From assembly GCA_965267435.1 (NCBI GenBank), contig OZ253960.1:1798001-1862000 (forward strand): DNA of 64,000 bases, read 5' to 3'. The translations under genes and the position numbers were made by a program. The stretch comes from JAWPMT01 sp965267435 (GTDB lineage: Bacteria; Bacteroidota; Bacteroidia; Cytophagales; Cyclobacteriaceae). Below, in pieces: positions 16,637 through 25,457 of the stretch (position 1 is the stretch's first letter; each line of letters starts with the position of its first letter). Below the pieces are notes generated by a model. It was not told where the DNA came from. It searched no databases and saw only the letters and a program-made list of their open reading frames with translations.

Positions 16637-17756
16637 AATTCTTATCTATGAGTACCTTCAAAAACGGTGACCATGGTAATCGCGAAAAGATGGAAACCTC
16701 CTCACTAAGTGTAGAATCCTCATGAAGGAACCTGAGGATGCGTGAAATCGGCTGATTCCTGAACAAAGACGACATGATTGGTTCCACTGCCTGTGGAAAT
16801 CGGGCAATAATGTCGAGAAGCAAAGAATCATAAAATCGAAATCTTGATTGCCCTTTGCTGCTAACTACCTCTTTCGCACAAATGGCTGCTACAATTTCCT
16901 TTGCATGCTTCTGCACATTTACAAATGTGTAGCCGGTCGTAGGTTTGGTATCGCCGCCGACTGTCCCAATGCGAAAGACGTTTCCCAATCTCCGCTGAAA
17001 AGGATAGTTCGTCATCGGAATAGATCCCTGTTCTTCGTGCAAGACACGGAAATTGTAAAGGTTGAGGGTATTTTCAATGTAAGAGCTCAATGCATGGGTG
17101 TAAGCCACTGTACTAAATTCCCGTTTTGGAGTGAATTGTGTGTACTCCACCAACGCGCTTGTCTCCGAAAATGGCAACAGGTATAAAAAGCTGGCAGCCT
17201 CTTCCTGACTCGTTCGAAAATCCATCAAGAGCGGACGATCGACATCGAAAACTGCTGAGGGCGCCTGCACTTCCCACCCTAGGAAGTTTTGCCAATTACA
17301 AAGATAGGACCCCAAGTTAGCGGGCTTTGTAATACTGTCGACGACGTATTTTCCACGAAATAATCCATGACTCGTCAACACCGAGACGGAATCACCATGA
17401 TCCGAAATAGACACAACATGGTCTTGCAAAAACTCAATACTCTCGATATTCCTTGCCTCGGTCAAAACCTCAGAATAGAAATCAAGACCTCTGATAGTGT
17501 AGTATTGGTAAGGGTCTATCCGCTCGTATTTTGTGAACTGGTCACTCGCGAAGCCCAAGTATTCCCAAGTGGCCCTCAGCGCACAGTGAAAGTCCGGAAC
17601 CTCACTACTCCAAAAGCTCCAGGTACGATCATTAGTATCCTTAGGCGATTGATCTATCACCAGCACCCGTAAGTCGGGAGGAGACATCTTAAGGTAATGA
17701 TGCAGGAAACTCAGGCCCCCTAAGCCACCTCCAGCTACAATGACATCGTAATTCAT
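16572..17756 (-). CDS. crtY: Lycopene beta-cyclase (CrtY-type, FAD/NAD-binding)
   Basis: 394 residues from the ATG at 17756 (MNYDVIVAGGGLGGLSFLHH). The frame is open 10 codons further, but the dinucleotide-binding GxGxxG motif normally begins directly at the N-terminus, so this start was preferred. Other family features are DRTWSFW, a conserved motif of lycopene cyclases, YTQFTPKREFS, IPMTNYPFQRRLGNVFRIGTVGG and TTGYTFVNVQ. The enzyme cyclises both ends of lycopene to give beta-carotene at the membrane, the substrate for the Blh dioxygenase encoded next. crtE, crtB and crtI are not in the window and must be elsewhere. It lies 77 nt after the rhodopsin stop. Confidence 0.92.
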   Translation of the reverse strand: MNYDVIVAGGGLGGLSFLHHYLKMSPPDLRVLVIDQSPKDTNDRTWSFWSSEVPDFHCALRATWEYLGFASDQFTKYERIDPYQYYTIRGLDFYSEVLTEARNIESIEFLQDHVVSISDHGDSVSVLTSHGLFRGKYVVDSITKPANLGSYLCNWQNFLGWEVQAPSAVFDVDRPLLMDFRTSQEEAASFLYLLPFSETSALVEYTQFTPKREFSTVAYTHALSSYIENTLNLYNFRVLHEEQGSIPMTNYPFQRRLGNVFRIGTVGGDTKPTTGYTFVNVQKHAKEIVAAICAKEVVSSKGQSRFRFYDSLLLDIIARFPQAVEPIMSSLFRNQPISRILRFLHEDSTLSEEVSIFSRLPWSPFLKVLIDKNYATSTETDYSDAQRSPELITH

Positions 17757-17833
17757 CAAGGAGCAATTAGGTAAAAGGGCTGCCATTGGCTCGGTATCGC
17801 ACGTAGCAGCCCTCAGATTCTTTGTTGCTTAAG

Positions 17834-18574
17834 TCAGGCTGCTGCCGTGGCCTGCTTCTTGGAGGCTACAGCAAGGGAATAGATTACCAAACCAAAACCA
17901 ATCTTATTGACTGCATCACCGATGTTGTAAATCAAATCCATCGATGACAGTGGGAGCACGCCACGGAGGAGTCCGTCAGTCTCGATGGCCATGTAACCAA
18001 TCGGGTAAATCGCCCATCCGACAAGGACAAACCAGCCCAGGGTCTTGAAAGCCTTTTGGAGAATGGGATCGTTTGAACCATCGGCTAGCTTCTTGGCACT
18101 GCCCAACCAGATCTCATAAAGGATACCTGCGTATCCGATGGTGGAAATAGCACCCCAAATTGCGCTACTGCTTCTGAACACGGTCTCTCCGAGGTAGCCT
18201 GTCACGAGCATGAACACAGAATAGGTAATCAGCTTCCACATCAACCCTACCTTCGCTCCGAAAGCACGTAGGATTAAGTAGAATTCGACACACATCAAAG
18301 GAACGGTCAGGGTCCAATCGATGTAACGCAGAGCTGTGGGTGAGTACTGGTTCTCAATCCAAAACTCTCGCATGTAGTAGTAATGAACTGCTGCAATGAA
18401 AGTGATCAAACCCGAAACCAGCATGGAGGTCTTCCACTTCCCTTCAACATTACCTCTTTCGACAAAGAAGAAAATAGTTGCAGCTGCCATCGCCATGGCT
18501 CCAACAAAAAACGTGAATCCAACGTAATCAGTAGGAGACAGGGATGCGGCTAGGACAAATTTTAACGTTTGCAT
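17834..18574 (-). CDS. Proteorhodopsin, green-tuned light-driven proton pump
   Basis: 246 residues, seven helices. Helix C reads RYIDWTLTVPLMCVEFYLIL: D86, T90 and E97 correspond to D97, T101 and E108 of green proteorhodopsin, the DTE proton-pump motif (not the NDQ sodium or NTQ chloride motif). M94 sits at the tuning position 105, indicating green absorption. H64 matches the His75 partner of the proton acceptor. D220 and K224 (DAVNK) supply the counter-ion and the retinal Schiff-base lysine. G141 replaces the bulky Phe152 position of green proteorhodopsin, matching the small residue that opens the carotenoid-antenna window in xanthorhodopsin. It heads an operon with crtY and blh and pumps H+ outward in light. 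Confidence 0.95.
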   Translation of the reverse strand: MQTLKFVLAASLSPTDYVGFTFFVGAMAMAAATIFFFVERGNVEGKWKTSMLVSGLITFIAAVHYYYMREFWIENQYSPTALRYIDWTLTVPLMCVEFYLILRAFGAKVGLMWKLITYSVFMLVTGYLGETVFRSSSAIWGAISTIGYAGILYEIWLGSAKKLADGSNDPILQKAFKTLGWFVLVGWAIYPIGYMAIETDGLLRGVLPLSSMDLIYNIGDAVNKIGFGLVIYSLAVASKKQATAAA

Positions 18575-19221
18575 TGAATGATAAATTTTGTATTCTCAAC
18601 CTACCAACTCCCTGTCTTTTTGATTTGTTTACTTTTTGCATAAAAAGTCTCCACAAATTATCTTTTTATTTTTGAAGATCTCTGCAAACTATGTTTGGAG
18701 ACAGTCACGTTGCACTATCCAATTCCGCTATATTTTATCATTTTTTCAAAACCAACAGACTGCAGTCCGAGTTAACAAAGAATTGCAGTCACACCAAGCA
18801 ATCTTTCCCAGCTTGTACTTTTCAAAGATTTCGTCATTCAAGAATTCCTCAAGAATGGATATCATAGTACGCTTGTGTTGAAGAGAACGCTAGTCCTGAG
18901 GCTCGCCGTCTTTTTAGTCTGTTTGACAAAATATATTTGACGAGGTAGCTCTGAAAACGCGATTACTATACCCCAATTCGCCGCTTAGGTTGGATCCGAA
19001 AAATGTGGAAAACTAGCGCAAACTACCGGACCATTTCAATGGTTCATATTTAGTCAGTCCGACCTGTCAAAGGTCATTTGTGGGCGCTGGCAATTTCGAT
19101 AAATTCCGCTCCTATGAGAGTATCCCACACTATAGTTTGAAGCTATAAGTAAATAGATATTATAAATAAGATTTATACCAACTTTACTGACTCAATACCT
19201 TCAATAACTATTAATTCAACA
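18575..19221. other. Intergenic region between divergent proteorhodopsin and katG genes
   Basis: 647 bases, AT-rich, holding both divergent promoters. No convincing ORF or RNA gene was found; short open frames here lack family features and plausible starts. The katG-proximal end carries an OxyR-like half site (separate entry). No exact TAnnTTTG box was found before the rhodopsin gene, so its promoter may need an activator or another sigma factor. Confidence 0.4.
19132..19156 (+). promoter_or_regulatory. OxyR-like motif upstream of katG
   Basis: ATAG-N7-CTAT at 19132-19146 exactly matches one half of the OxyR consensus (ATAG-N7-CTAT-N7-ATAG-N7-CTAT). A further ATAG follows at 19153-19156, at spacing 6 instead of 7, and the fourth element is absent. 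It lies about 66-90 nt before the start codon, a reasonable place for an activator. Confidence 0.35.
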
Positions 19222-21408
19222 ATGGAAAATAACTCGAACGGTCAAGGCAAATGCCCCTTCACAGGTGGTGTCCTCAAGCAAAGCGCTGGAAGAGGAACCC
19301 GCAATAAGGACTGGTGGCCCAACCAGTTGCAACTCGATATTCTTCGTCAGCACTCGTCACTCTCCAACCCCATGGACGAGGACTTCGACTACACCGAAGA
19401 ATTTAAGAAACTCGACCTGGCAGCTGTCAAGAAAGACATCGCAGACTTGATGACAGACTCTCAGGAGTGGTGGCCTGCGGACTACGGACACTACGGCCCA
19501 TTTTTTATCCGTATGGCGTGGCACAGTGCCGGCACGTACAGAATTCAAGACGGCCGTGGTGGCGGCGGAGCAGGTACGCAGCGATTTGCTCCCCTTAACA
19601 GCTGGCCTGACAATGCGAACCTGGACAAGGCCCGACTGCTCCTGTGGCCGATCAAGCAGAAATATGGCAACAAGCTCTCCTGGGCGGACCTGATGATCTT
19701 GACGGGTAATGTGGCCCTCGAGACCATGGGATTCAAGACGTTTGGTTTTGGTGGTGGCCGCGCGGACGTCTGGGAGCCTGAAGAAGATATCTACTGGGGT
19801 AATGAAGGTGAGTGGCTTGATGACAAGCGCTACACTGGTGACCGCGAGTTGGAGAACCCTCTGGGGGCTGTACAAATGGGACTGATCTACGTGAATCCCC
19901 AAGGTCCTAACGGCAACCCCGATCCTGTGGCTGCCGCGAAGGATATCCGTGAGACGTTTGGTCGCATGGCCATGAATGACGAGGAGACTGTCGCGTTGAT
20001 CGCAGGTGGGCACACCTTCGGTAAGACGCACGGTGCCGGTAGCGATGCAGACCATGTGGAGGCTGAGCCTGCTGGTGCTTCCATCGAAATGCAGAGCATG
20101 GGCTGGAAGAACAACCTGGGTAAAGGCCACTCTGAGGACACGATCACCAGCGGTCTGGAAGGTGCGTGGACAACAACTCCCACAAAGTGGAGCAACAACT
20201 ACTTCGAAAACCTCTTCGGTTTCGAATGGGAAGTGTACACTGGTCCCGGTGGTGCTAACCAGTGGCGACCTGTAAACAATGGTGGTGCTGATACTGTGCC
20301 TGATGCGCACATCTCCGGCAAGGCGCACCAGCCTTTCATGTTGACAACGGACCTATCTCTTCGATTCGACCCTGAATACGAGAAGATCTCAAGAAGATTT
20401 TATGAGAACCCTGATCAGTTTGCTGACGCCTTTGCTCGAGCCTGGTTTAAGCTGACTCATAGGGATATGGGACCTAAGGTGCGCTACCTGGGTGCCGAGG
20501 TACCTTCCGAAGATCTGATCTGGCAAGATCCGATTCCTGCCGGCAATACTTTGAGCGATGCTGATGTGGCTACGCTGAAAGGAAAGATCGCCGATTCCGG
20601 TTTGACCGTTTCGCAGATGGTATCAACTGCCTGGGCGTCGGCATCCACTTTCCGAGGATCTGACAAACGCGGTGGTGCCAATGGTGCTCGCATCCGATTT
20701 GCGCCTCAGAAGGACTGGAAAGTAAACAGCCCTGCCCAGCTGGCAACAGTATTGCAAACACTTGAGGGTATCCAGAAAGATTTTGGCAACGTCTCTATGG
20801 CTGACCTGATCGTTCTTGCTGGAAATGTCGGCGTGGAGCAGGCAGCCAAATCGGCGGGTCACGACGTGACTGTTCCTTTCACTTCCGGCCGAGGTGATGC
20901 TTCTGAAGAAATGACAGATGCTGAGTCCTTCGAGTGGTTGGAGCCTGCAGCAGATGGCTTCCGCAACTACATCAACAAGGCGAAAGCACACGTCTCTGCT
21001 GAGGAGATGTTGGTAGACAAAGCACAGCTGATGACATTGACTTCACCAGAGATGACGGCATTGGTTGGTGGTATGCGTGTGATGGATACCAACTTCGACA
21101 AGTCACCTCATGGTGTGTTCACCGATCGCAAGGGTGCATTGACGAACGATTACTTTGTCAACTTGCTGGACTTGGGCACTAAATGGGAAGAGGCGTCGGA
21201 AGCTGCAGATGTCTTCCAGGGCACTGACCGAAAGACGGGAGACTTCAAGTGGTCCGGTACACGTGTTGACTTGATCTTCGGATCGAATACGGAGCTACGG
21301 GCAATCGCCGAAGTATACGCTCAGAGCGACAACGAAGCGAAGTTTGTGAAGGACTTCGTAGCGGCCTGGGCGAAGGTGATGGACCTGGATCGATTTGATT
21401 TAGCGTGA
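19222..21408 (+). CDS. katG: Catalase-peroxidase
   Basis: 728 residues, full length, with the usual two-domain duplication (active N-terminal, haem-less C-terminal). Distal residues R97, W100 and H101 lie in RMAWHSAGTYR. The Met-Tyr-Trp cross-link partners are W100, Y223 (LIYVNPQGPNG) and M249 (FGRMAMND). Proximal haem ligand H264 lies in AGGHTFGKTHG. It removes hydrogen peroxide as catalase and peroxidase in the cytoplasm; no signal peptide is present. The gene is alone, with its own terminator, and is divergent from the proteorhodopsin operon. An OxyR-like element upstream suggests peroxide induction. Confidence 0.97.
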   Translation: MENNSNGQGKCPFTGGVLKQSAGRGTRNKDWWPNQLQLDILRQHSSLSNPMDEDFDYTEEFKKLDLAAVKKDIADLMTDSQEWWPADYGHYGPFFIRMAWHSAGTYRIQDGRGGGGAGTQRFAPLNSWPDNANLDKARLLLWPIKQKYGNKLSWADLMILTGNVALETMGFKTFGFGGGRADVWEPEEDIYWGNEGEWLDDKRYTGDRELENPLGAVQMGLIYVNPQGPNGNPDPVAAAKDIRETFGRMAMNDEETVALIAGGHTFGKTHGAGSDADHVEAEPAGASIEMQSMGWKNNLGKGHSEDTITSGLEGAWTTTPTKWSNNYFENLFGFEWEVYTGPGGANQWRPVNNGGADTVPDAHISGKAHQPFMLTTDLSLRFDPEYEKISRRFYENPDQFADAFARAWFKLTHRDMGPKVRYLGAEVPSEDLIWQDPIPAGNTLSDADVATLKGKIADSGLTVSQMVSTAWASASTFRGSDKRGGANGARIRFAPQKDWKVNSPAQLATVLQTLEGIQKDFGNVSMADLIVLAGNVGVEQAAKSAGHDVTVPFTSGRGDASEEMTDAESFEWLEPAADGFRNYINKAKAHVSAEEMLVDKAQLMTLTSPEMTALVGGMRVMDTNFDKSPHGVFTDRKGALTNDYFVNLLDLGTKWEEASEAADVFQGTDRKTGDFKWSGTRVDLIFGSNTELRAIAEVYAQSDNEAKFVKDFVAAWAKVMDLDRFDLA

Positions 21409-21419
21409 GATAAATAAAA

Positions 21420-21514
21420 GTGGTTTGTGCAATAAAAACCACGGATGATAGAACATCATCCATGTGCAATTAGGTGCAACTAGGGGCGGCCCGATTTTGG
21501 GGCCGCCTTTTTTT
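21420..21514 (+). terminator. Hairpin array ending in a strong terminator after katG
   Basis: Three consecutive hairpins follow the stop codon: GTGGTTT/AAACCAC (21420-21442), GGATGAT/ATCATCC (21443-21461), and GGCGGCCC/GGGCCGCC (21485-21507) followed by seven T. The last is a standard Rho-independent terminator. The first two lack T-runs and may stabilise the 3' end of the mRNA. Confidence 0.85.
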
Positions 21515-21551
21515 GTTTCATTCGCTGAAGAGTCAGGCCATTGGCACAGCC

Positions 21552-22460
21552 TCACAGATCATTGCCCCACTTAAGTCGCATCCTCGCTATGCCATACCTG
21601 GCGGGGTTCCTGCTACCAGTTGCAAGGTATAGCGTAGGCTGTTCTCGAACGAAGTCGAAATCGCCCAGATAATCCTGGCCATCGGAGAGCTTGGTGATGG
21701 CGCCCTCCGGATTGAGGAAGTATAATGCACTGTTCTCCACTGTTGTCAAGAAATATCCACCAGTGGTCTCCCTAACAATTCCCTCAAAATCCACCACTTT
21801 TGGTGTCATTGGCACCTCGGCAATTTCTCTTGTGTTCCGGTTGACACTCGACAGACGCATGCCAGCCACCAAGATCTGATCACCTGCGGCCTCCAAACCA
21901 TTGGCCGACACCAATCGCTCTTCGTCCTGTACCCATAGCTTCAGTACTCCATCTTCCAATCGATACACACCGCCGATGGCCGATGCGGAGACGTAAACGG
22001 TCCCTTCCTCATCTACTGTCACATCATTGAGCCCAGAGCCCTCTATCGGCTCGTCGTATCTTTCGATCACTGCGCCAGTTTGGGTGTCGACGCTGACAAG
22101 GGCATTGACGTCCGCCACGAATAGCATGGAACCCAATACGTCCATACCTGTTGGTCTGCTGAGGCTGTCGACCCATCTCAGTGAGATCACTTCTCCCTCC
22201 TGCGAGATTTTAGAGATAAATCCATCTATTCCCGGTTTGTAGTCCTTGCCGCTCGAAGCGTACAGGACCCCAATGGATTCGTCGAATACGACGCACTCCA
22301 CATTTTGCAATCCGGCATCCCCGGCCCATCGATCGGAAGAAGCCAGGCTCCAGCTGTTATGCTCTTTCGTTGCTCCTCCACAACCAAGTAGCAGGAGGAG
22401 TGCTAAGGCCATCGAAACCGATGAAGCGCGCTTCAAAATTTGTCTATTGATCATGATCAT
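21552..22460 (-). CDS. SMP-30-like beta-propeller lipoprotein
   Basis: 302 residues from the ATG at 22460; a GTG at 22475 is less likely. The N-terminus has a lipoprotein signal with the lipobox LLLLLGC. The body shows repeated beta-propeller blades (DESIGVLYASSG, SRPTGMDVLGSMLFVAD, GSGLNDVTVDEEGTVYVSAS, NGLEAAGDQILVAG), resembling SMP-30/gluconolactonase/LRE-like proteins, with the N-D and N-G loops that bind calcium in that family. Enzymatic activity is uncertain because many such periplasmic propellers are uncharacterised. It would be anchored in the outer or inner membrane facing the periplasm. Neighbours on the same strand encode other secreted proteins with no shared pathway visible. 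Confidence 0.7.
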   Translation of the reverse strand: MIMINRQILKRASSVSMALALLLLLGCGGATKEHNSWSLASSDRWAGDAGLQNVECVVFDESIGVLYASSGKDYKPGIDGFISKISQEGEVISLRWVDSLSRPTGMDVLGSMLFVADVNALVSVDTQTGAVIERYDEPIEGSGLNDVTVDEEGTVYVSASAIGGVYRLEDGVLKLWVQDEERLVSANGLEAAGDQILVAGMRLSSVNRNTREIAEVPMTPKVVDFEGIVRETTGGYFLTTVENSALYFLNPEGAITKLSDGQDYLGDFDFVREQPTLYLATGSRNPARYGIARMRLKWGNDL

Positions 22461-22512
22461 CTGTGGTAGGTCCACAACTTACAAAGAAAACTGGCAGGAG
22501 TTGCCAAACCGT

Positions 22513-23094
22513 CTAATCACTCTGGAGCGGTACCCTATCCGCATACAGATGTAGCAGCAATATGTCGGACACCGAATAGGTGACTGCCGCATTCCTCGGA
22601 TTCGTGACGCGATAATCAGTCCCAGTCAATTTCATCATGTCTTCGAGCTTGAATACGGGGCCCATCACATCGAAGGCCCTGGGGTCACACGTAGCATAAT
22701 GCACCAGTCGAACAAACCTGGGCTGCGGCTTGCCGTTTGTCATGACCGTTCCAATTTCAAACTTCACGGAAAAACACTCCTCCAATCGATCACTAACAGG
22801 TGGTGGCGTGGACCCACAATACCAGTCAGGGCCAGACGTCAACGTCGCGAGGGCTTTGTCTCGCTCCCCAAAATGCTGATAAAACTGGGCTAGTGGTATG
22901 GGGACTCGTGTGTTGTTGGGGTAATAGGCATCGATATCACCACTCGCGAAGGCCTTCAATAGTCGGTTCGGTATCTCTTTTGCCATGGAGTTTTGCGGCT
23001 CGCTGGCAAACACCCTACTGAGGCGCACGCGCTGAGCCAATACCGATTGACTGCTCAATACGACGATCGCCAGAACCGACAACCGGATCATCAT
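22513..23094 (-). CDS. Secreted protein, possibly GldN/PorN-like
   Basis: 193 residues with a signal peptide (cleavage near SVLAQ). The part IPNRLLKAFASGDIDAYYP resembles the 'D-V-L-x-x-x-x-x-G-x-I-x-x-Y' repeat of GldN/PorN gliding/type IX secretion proteins. The C-terminal NPRNAAVTYSVSDILLLHLY resembles the N-x-x-N-x-x-x-x-x-x-F-D-D-L-F segment of that family. It is shorter than GldN (about 300 residues) and stands outside any gldKLMN cluster, so it would be a divergent relative at most. Its start overlaps the stop of the upstream secreted-protein gene by 4 nt (23091-23094), so the two are co-translated. Function not known. Confidence 0.4.
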   Translation of the reverse strand: MMIRLSVLAIVVLSSQSVLAQRVRLSRVFASEPQNSMAKEIPNRLLKAFASGDIDAYYPNNTRVPIPLAQFYQHFGERDKALATLTSGPDWYCGSTPPPVSDRLEECFSVKFEIGTVMTNGKPQPRFVRLVHYATCDPRAFDVMGPVFKLEDMMKLTGTDYRVTNPRNAAVTYSVSDILLLHLYADRVPLQSD

Positions 23095-24038
23095 GGGGAT
23101 AGCAATTGGGACAAAGTTTCGCGGGTATCGCCTTCTTTTTTCACGCCTTTCATACGGAAAGTGAAGTCGCTTGTCGTGGGCGTCAGATCATCACTGTTTC
23201 GCAGAAGGCTCACAGCTCCATCGGCGTCGATGGTAAACATCTTGAAGGCCCTGTCTTTGATGAGGAAGAATTTGCTTTCCCAATTGTATTCTGGAAAATA
23301 AAAGACAGAATTGATGTCCTCATAAACGACATAGACTGTCGATTTCATCGTTTGATTCGCTTCATCCCTGAACTCCGCCTGGATGTACTGGTACTCCACC
23401 CCATCCAGTACCTTGTCATAATTGAAGAGTCCAAACTCCGAGATTTCCATAGATTGAAAGATCTCCCGGCGCGTAGAGTCATAAGCACTGAATCCGTCCC
23501 AACCGAAATCGTCTCCATCCCAGACTTCCACTGCCTCATCGGCCAGCGAGCTGCTACCCCATAAATCATCGTCGTCCACAAGCGTTTGCGTACCAATGGG
23601 CTTGTAAGCATCCCAACTATCGGATGTAAGGTTGTATTTATAGCCCTGGGAATCGCGGGGAGGTATTTTGTCTACTCCCATCTGGACCATAATACGCTTG
23701 CCTTGCTGGACAGTCATGGTATCCTCACCGTCCAATGCATAGATCTCAAACATGCCGCTTGATTCCAGTTGAAATCTATCAGCACCGAAAGCGATGTGCA
23801 TCTGTACGTTGTGAAGCACCATGTCCACTGGATCGAGTAGCTCGCGATAATGGATGAGTACCGTGTCATTGTCAGACACCAAGGCACCTTCCTGAACGAA
23901 CACATGGCTTCCTGATGTGGTGGGAAAGTGGTAACACTGATTGGCTGGGACCTTGTATTGCTCGAAGCCAACCTGTTGAGCGTGGGTCATGGCAACCACT
24001 GCGCATAACACGGCAGCCATGAAAAATCTTGACATCAT
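23091..24038 (-). CDS. Secreted protein with Bacteroidota 'anchor' beta domain
   Basis: 315 residues with a signal peptide (cleavage near MTHAQ). Residues about 45-115 (VSDNDTVLIHYRELLDPVDMVL ... FQLESSGMFEIYALDGEDTM ... GKRIMVQM) follow a pattern common in Bacteroidota surface proteins: 'V-x-I-x-Y-R-E-x-x-D-x-x-D-I/M-x-L-x-x-I/V-x-M', then 'F-x-S-A/S-G-M-F-E'. The remainder has acidic, aromatic-rich segments (DDLWGSSS, WDGDDFGWDGF) and no known fold. It is the first gene of a two-gene unit with the possibly GldN-like protein, overlapping by 4 nt. A -7 box lies at 24087-24094. Function not assignable. Confidence 0.55.
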   Translation of the reverse strand: MMSRFFMAAVLCAVVAMTHAQQVGFEQYKVPANQCYHFPTTSGSHVFVQEGALVSDNDTVLIHYRELLDPVDMVLHNVQMHIAFGADRFQLESSGMFEIYALDGEDTMTVQQGKRIMVQMGVDKIPPRDSQGYKYNLTSDSWDAYKPIGTQTLVDDDDLWGSSSLADEAVEVWDGDDFGWDGFSAYDSTRREIFQSMEISEFGLFNYDKVLDGVEYQYIQAEFRDEANQTMKSTVYVVYEDINSVFYFPEYNWESKFFLIKDRAFKMFTIDADGAVSLLRNSDDLTPTTSDFTFRMKGVKKEGDTRETLSQLLSP

Positions 24039-24056
24039 AAAGGGATATTTGTTAAA

Positions 24057-24094
24057 CCTGCGTAATCAAAACGCAGGAGGAGCCCCCAAAATTA
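24057..24094 (-). promoter_or_regulatory. -7 box and 5'-leader hairpin of the secreted-protein pair
   Basis: The minus strand has TAATTTTG (24094-24087), matching TAnnTTTG, about 50 nt before the ATG at 24038. Just downstream, at the expected 5' end of the mRNA, a 7-bp hairpin CCTGCGT/ACGCAGG occupies 24057-24077 and could protect the transcript end. Confidence 0.4.
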
Positions 24095-24145
24095 TATGTA
24101 CACCGTTCTGAAGTTAAGGCCCAGCCCAACTATGGGCAATCCATC

Positions 24146-25312
24146 TCAATTGCTTTCCACGCCTTCGTTTCTGAGGGCCTCGAAGACGATCTCCAGCAAC
24201 TCGTCAATCAACTCCTGCCGCAACTCGGGCCCATCCTCAGAGCGGCTCTGGTTGTTGAGAATCGCAATGCTTACCTCATCCCGAGGGTCAAAGAACATGT
24301 GCGAGCCGTACCCGCGCATACCGCCTGTATGACCCCACATGGTTCGGCCAGCATATACATTTCGACGAGTGCCAAAGCTATAGCCGGTAAACACCTGGTG
24401 CGGAATGTCCACATAAGAACTCATCATCGCGATTCGTGAAGACTGAGAGACAGCATCACCATTGTAAAGATGTTGGGCCCACATAGAAAGATCAGAGGCC
24501 GTCGCAAACACGTCAGCGGCACAGTAGAAGATACTGTGGAAAGAGGCGCCATAGGTATCCTTGATGTCTTCAAGCATGCCATTACCGTCGCTGTCCCTCC
24601 ACGGCGTCGCGATCGGCTCCGGAATCGCCTCATTGGTTCCGAAGTACATATTAGCCAGATTCAAGCGCGTCCAGAACCGCTCTCTCATGACCTCTCCGAC
24701 GGTCTGTCCCGTGGCGGCCTCGATGATCATACCCAGCAAAAGATAGTTGCTATTGGAATACCGATGTTCGACCCCCGGGGCGCTATGTGGTTCACCAATA
24801 AACGTCACAAGATCCGAATTAGGGATGGGTTCAGATTGATTGGCCTCGGCCCGTTCCCAAAGCTCCGAATACATGTAGCCGTCCAATCCAGTGAAGTGTG
24901 AAAGTAGTTGTCGTATGGTAATGCTGTTGTCGACATTGGGCAAATCCAGCGACAACCAATCGCCGACCGTATCATCAAGGGTCAGAATACCTTCGTCAAT
25001 CAGCTTCATGACCGTGGCGGCAACGACAGTTTTCGTTACGCTTCCAATGCCGAATTTCATGTCGCTTCGAACCGGTTCGCCCAATGCGGAATGACCGCCA
25101 ACGAGGCTCCAGCGTTCCTCCTCTCCTACTCTGATGGATATTGAGACTCCTACGAGCTTTTCGCCTTCTTCGCCGATTTTTTCATCAATCACTTCCTGCA
25201 GCAACATCTCCGTTGTGATGGGCATAGGCTCGTCGGAATCTGAGCAGGCCACGCACAGAAAAAGGACAGCGGCAATAGCAAGGAAGGGAGTTTTTAGTTG
25301 GGTGGTTATCAT
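24146..25312 (-). CDS. Class C beta-lactamase-like serine hydrolase, lipoprotein
   Basis: 388 residues. Lipoprotein signal with acylated cysteine at about residue 23 (LFLCVAC|SDSDEP). The serine-hydrolase triad of the family is intact: S91-V-T-K94 (nucleophile and base), Y185-S-N187, and H-T-G in WGHTGGMRGYGS, which replaces the K-T-G of true beta-lactamases. This fits the beta-lactamase/transpeptidase-like esterase and D-aminopeptidase group, common in Bacteroidota, rather than an antibiotic-resistance enzyme. It acts in the periplasm or at the outer membrane on an unknown ester or peptide. It is a single gene, on the same strand as its neighbours but separated by more than 100 nt on each side. 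Confidence 0.88.
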   Translation of the reverse strand: MITTQLKTPFLAIAAVLFLCVACSDSDEPMPITTEMLLQEVIDEKIGEEGEKLVGVSISIRVGEEERWSLVGGHSALGEPVRSDMKFGIGSVTKTVVAATVMKLIDEGILTLDDTVGDWLSLDLPNVDNSITIRQLLSHFTGLDGYMYSELWERAEANQSEPIPNSDLVTFIGEPHSAPGVEHRYSNSNYLLLGMIIEAATGQTVGEVMRERFWTRLNLANMYFGTNEAIPEPIATPWRDSDGNGMLEDIKDTYGASFHSIFYCAADVFATASDLSMWAQHLYNGDAVSQSSRIAMMSSYVDIPHQVFTGYSFGTRRNVYAGRTMWGHTGGMRGYGSHMFFDPRDEVSIAILNNQSRSEDGPELRQELIDELLEIVFEALRNEGVESN

Positions 25313-25457
25313 CTTGGTGTTGTATACTCAGGTAAAAAAACAACTGATGGTTTCCTTACACTTATTCAGACATAGAAACCGATTGTAGCTCACATCAAGA
25401 TTTAGAGCTCAAGAACCACAAACTTAGCGGATTACCATCTTTCGGCGACGGTCATTT

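Noticed and set aside
19357..20328. A 323-codon open frame opposite katG
   Set aside because: Runs through the most conserved haem-site region of katG on the other strand; typical shadow of a strongly biased gene.
21420..21514. CRISPR-like repeat array
   Set aside because: The three hairpins differ in sequence and there are no spacers; they are a terminator region.
24146..25312. Beta-lactam resistance gene
   Set aside because: Third motif is H-T-G instead of K-T-G and the protein is a lipoprotein of the esterase/aminopeptidase-like group; the neighbourhood has no resistance context.
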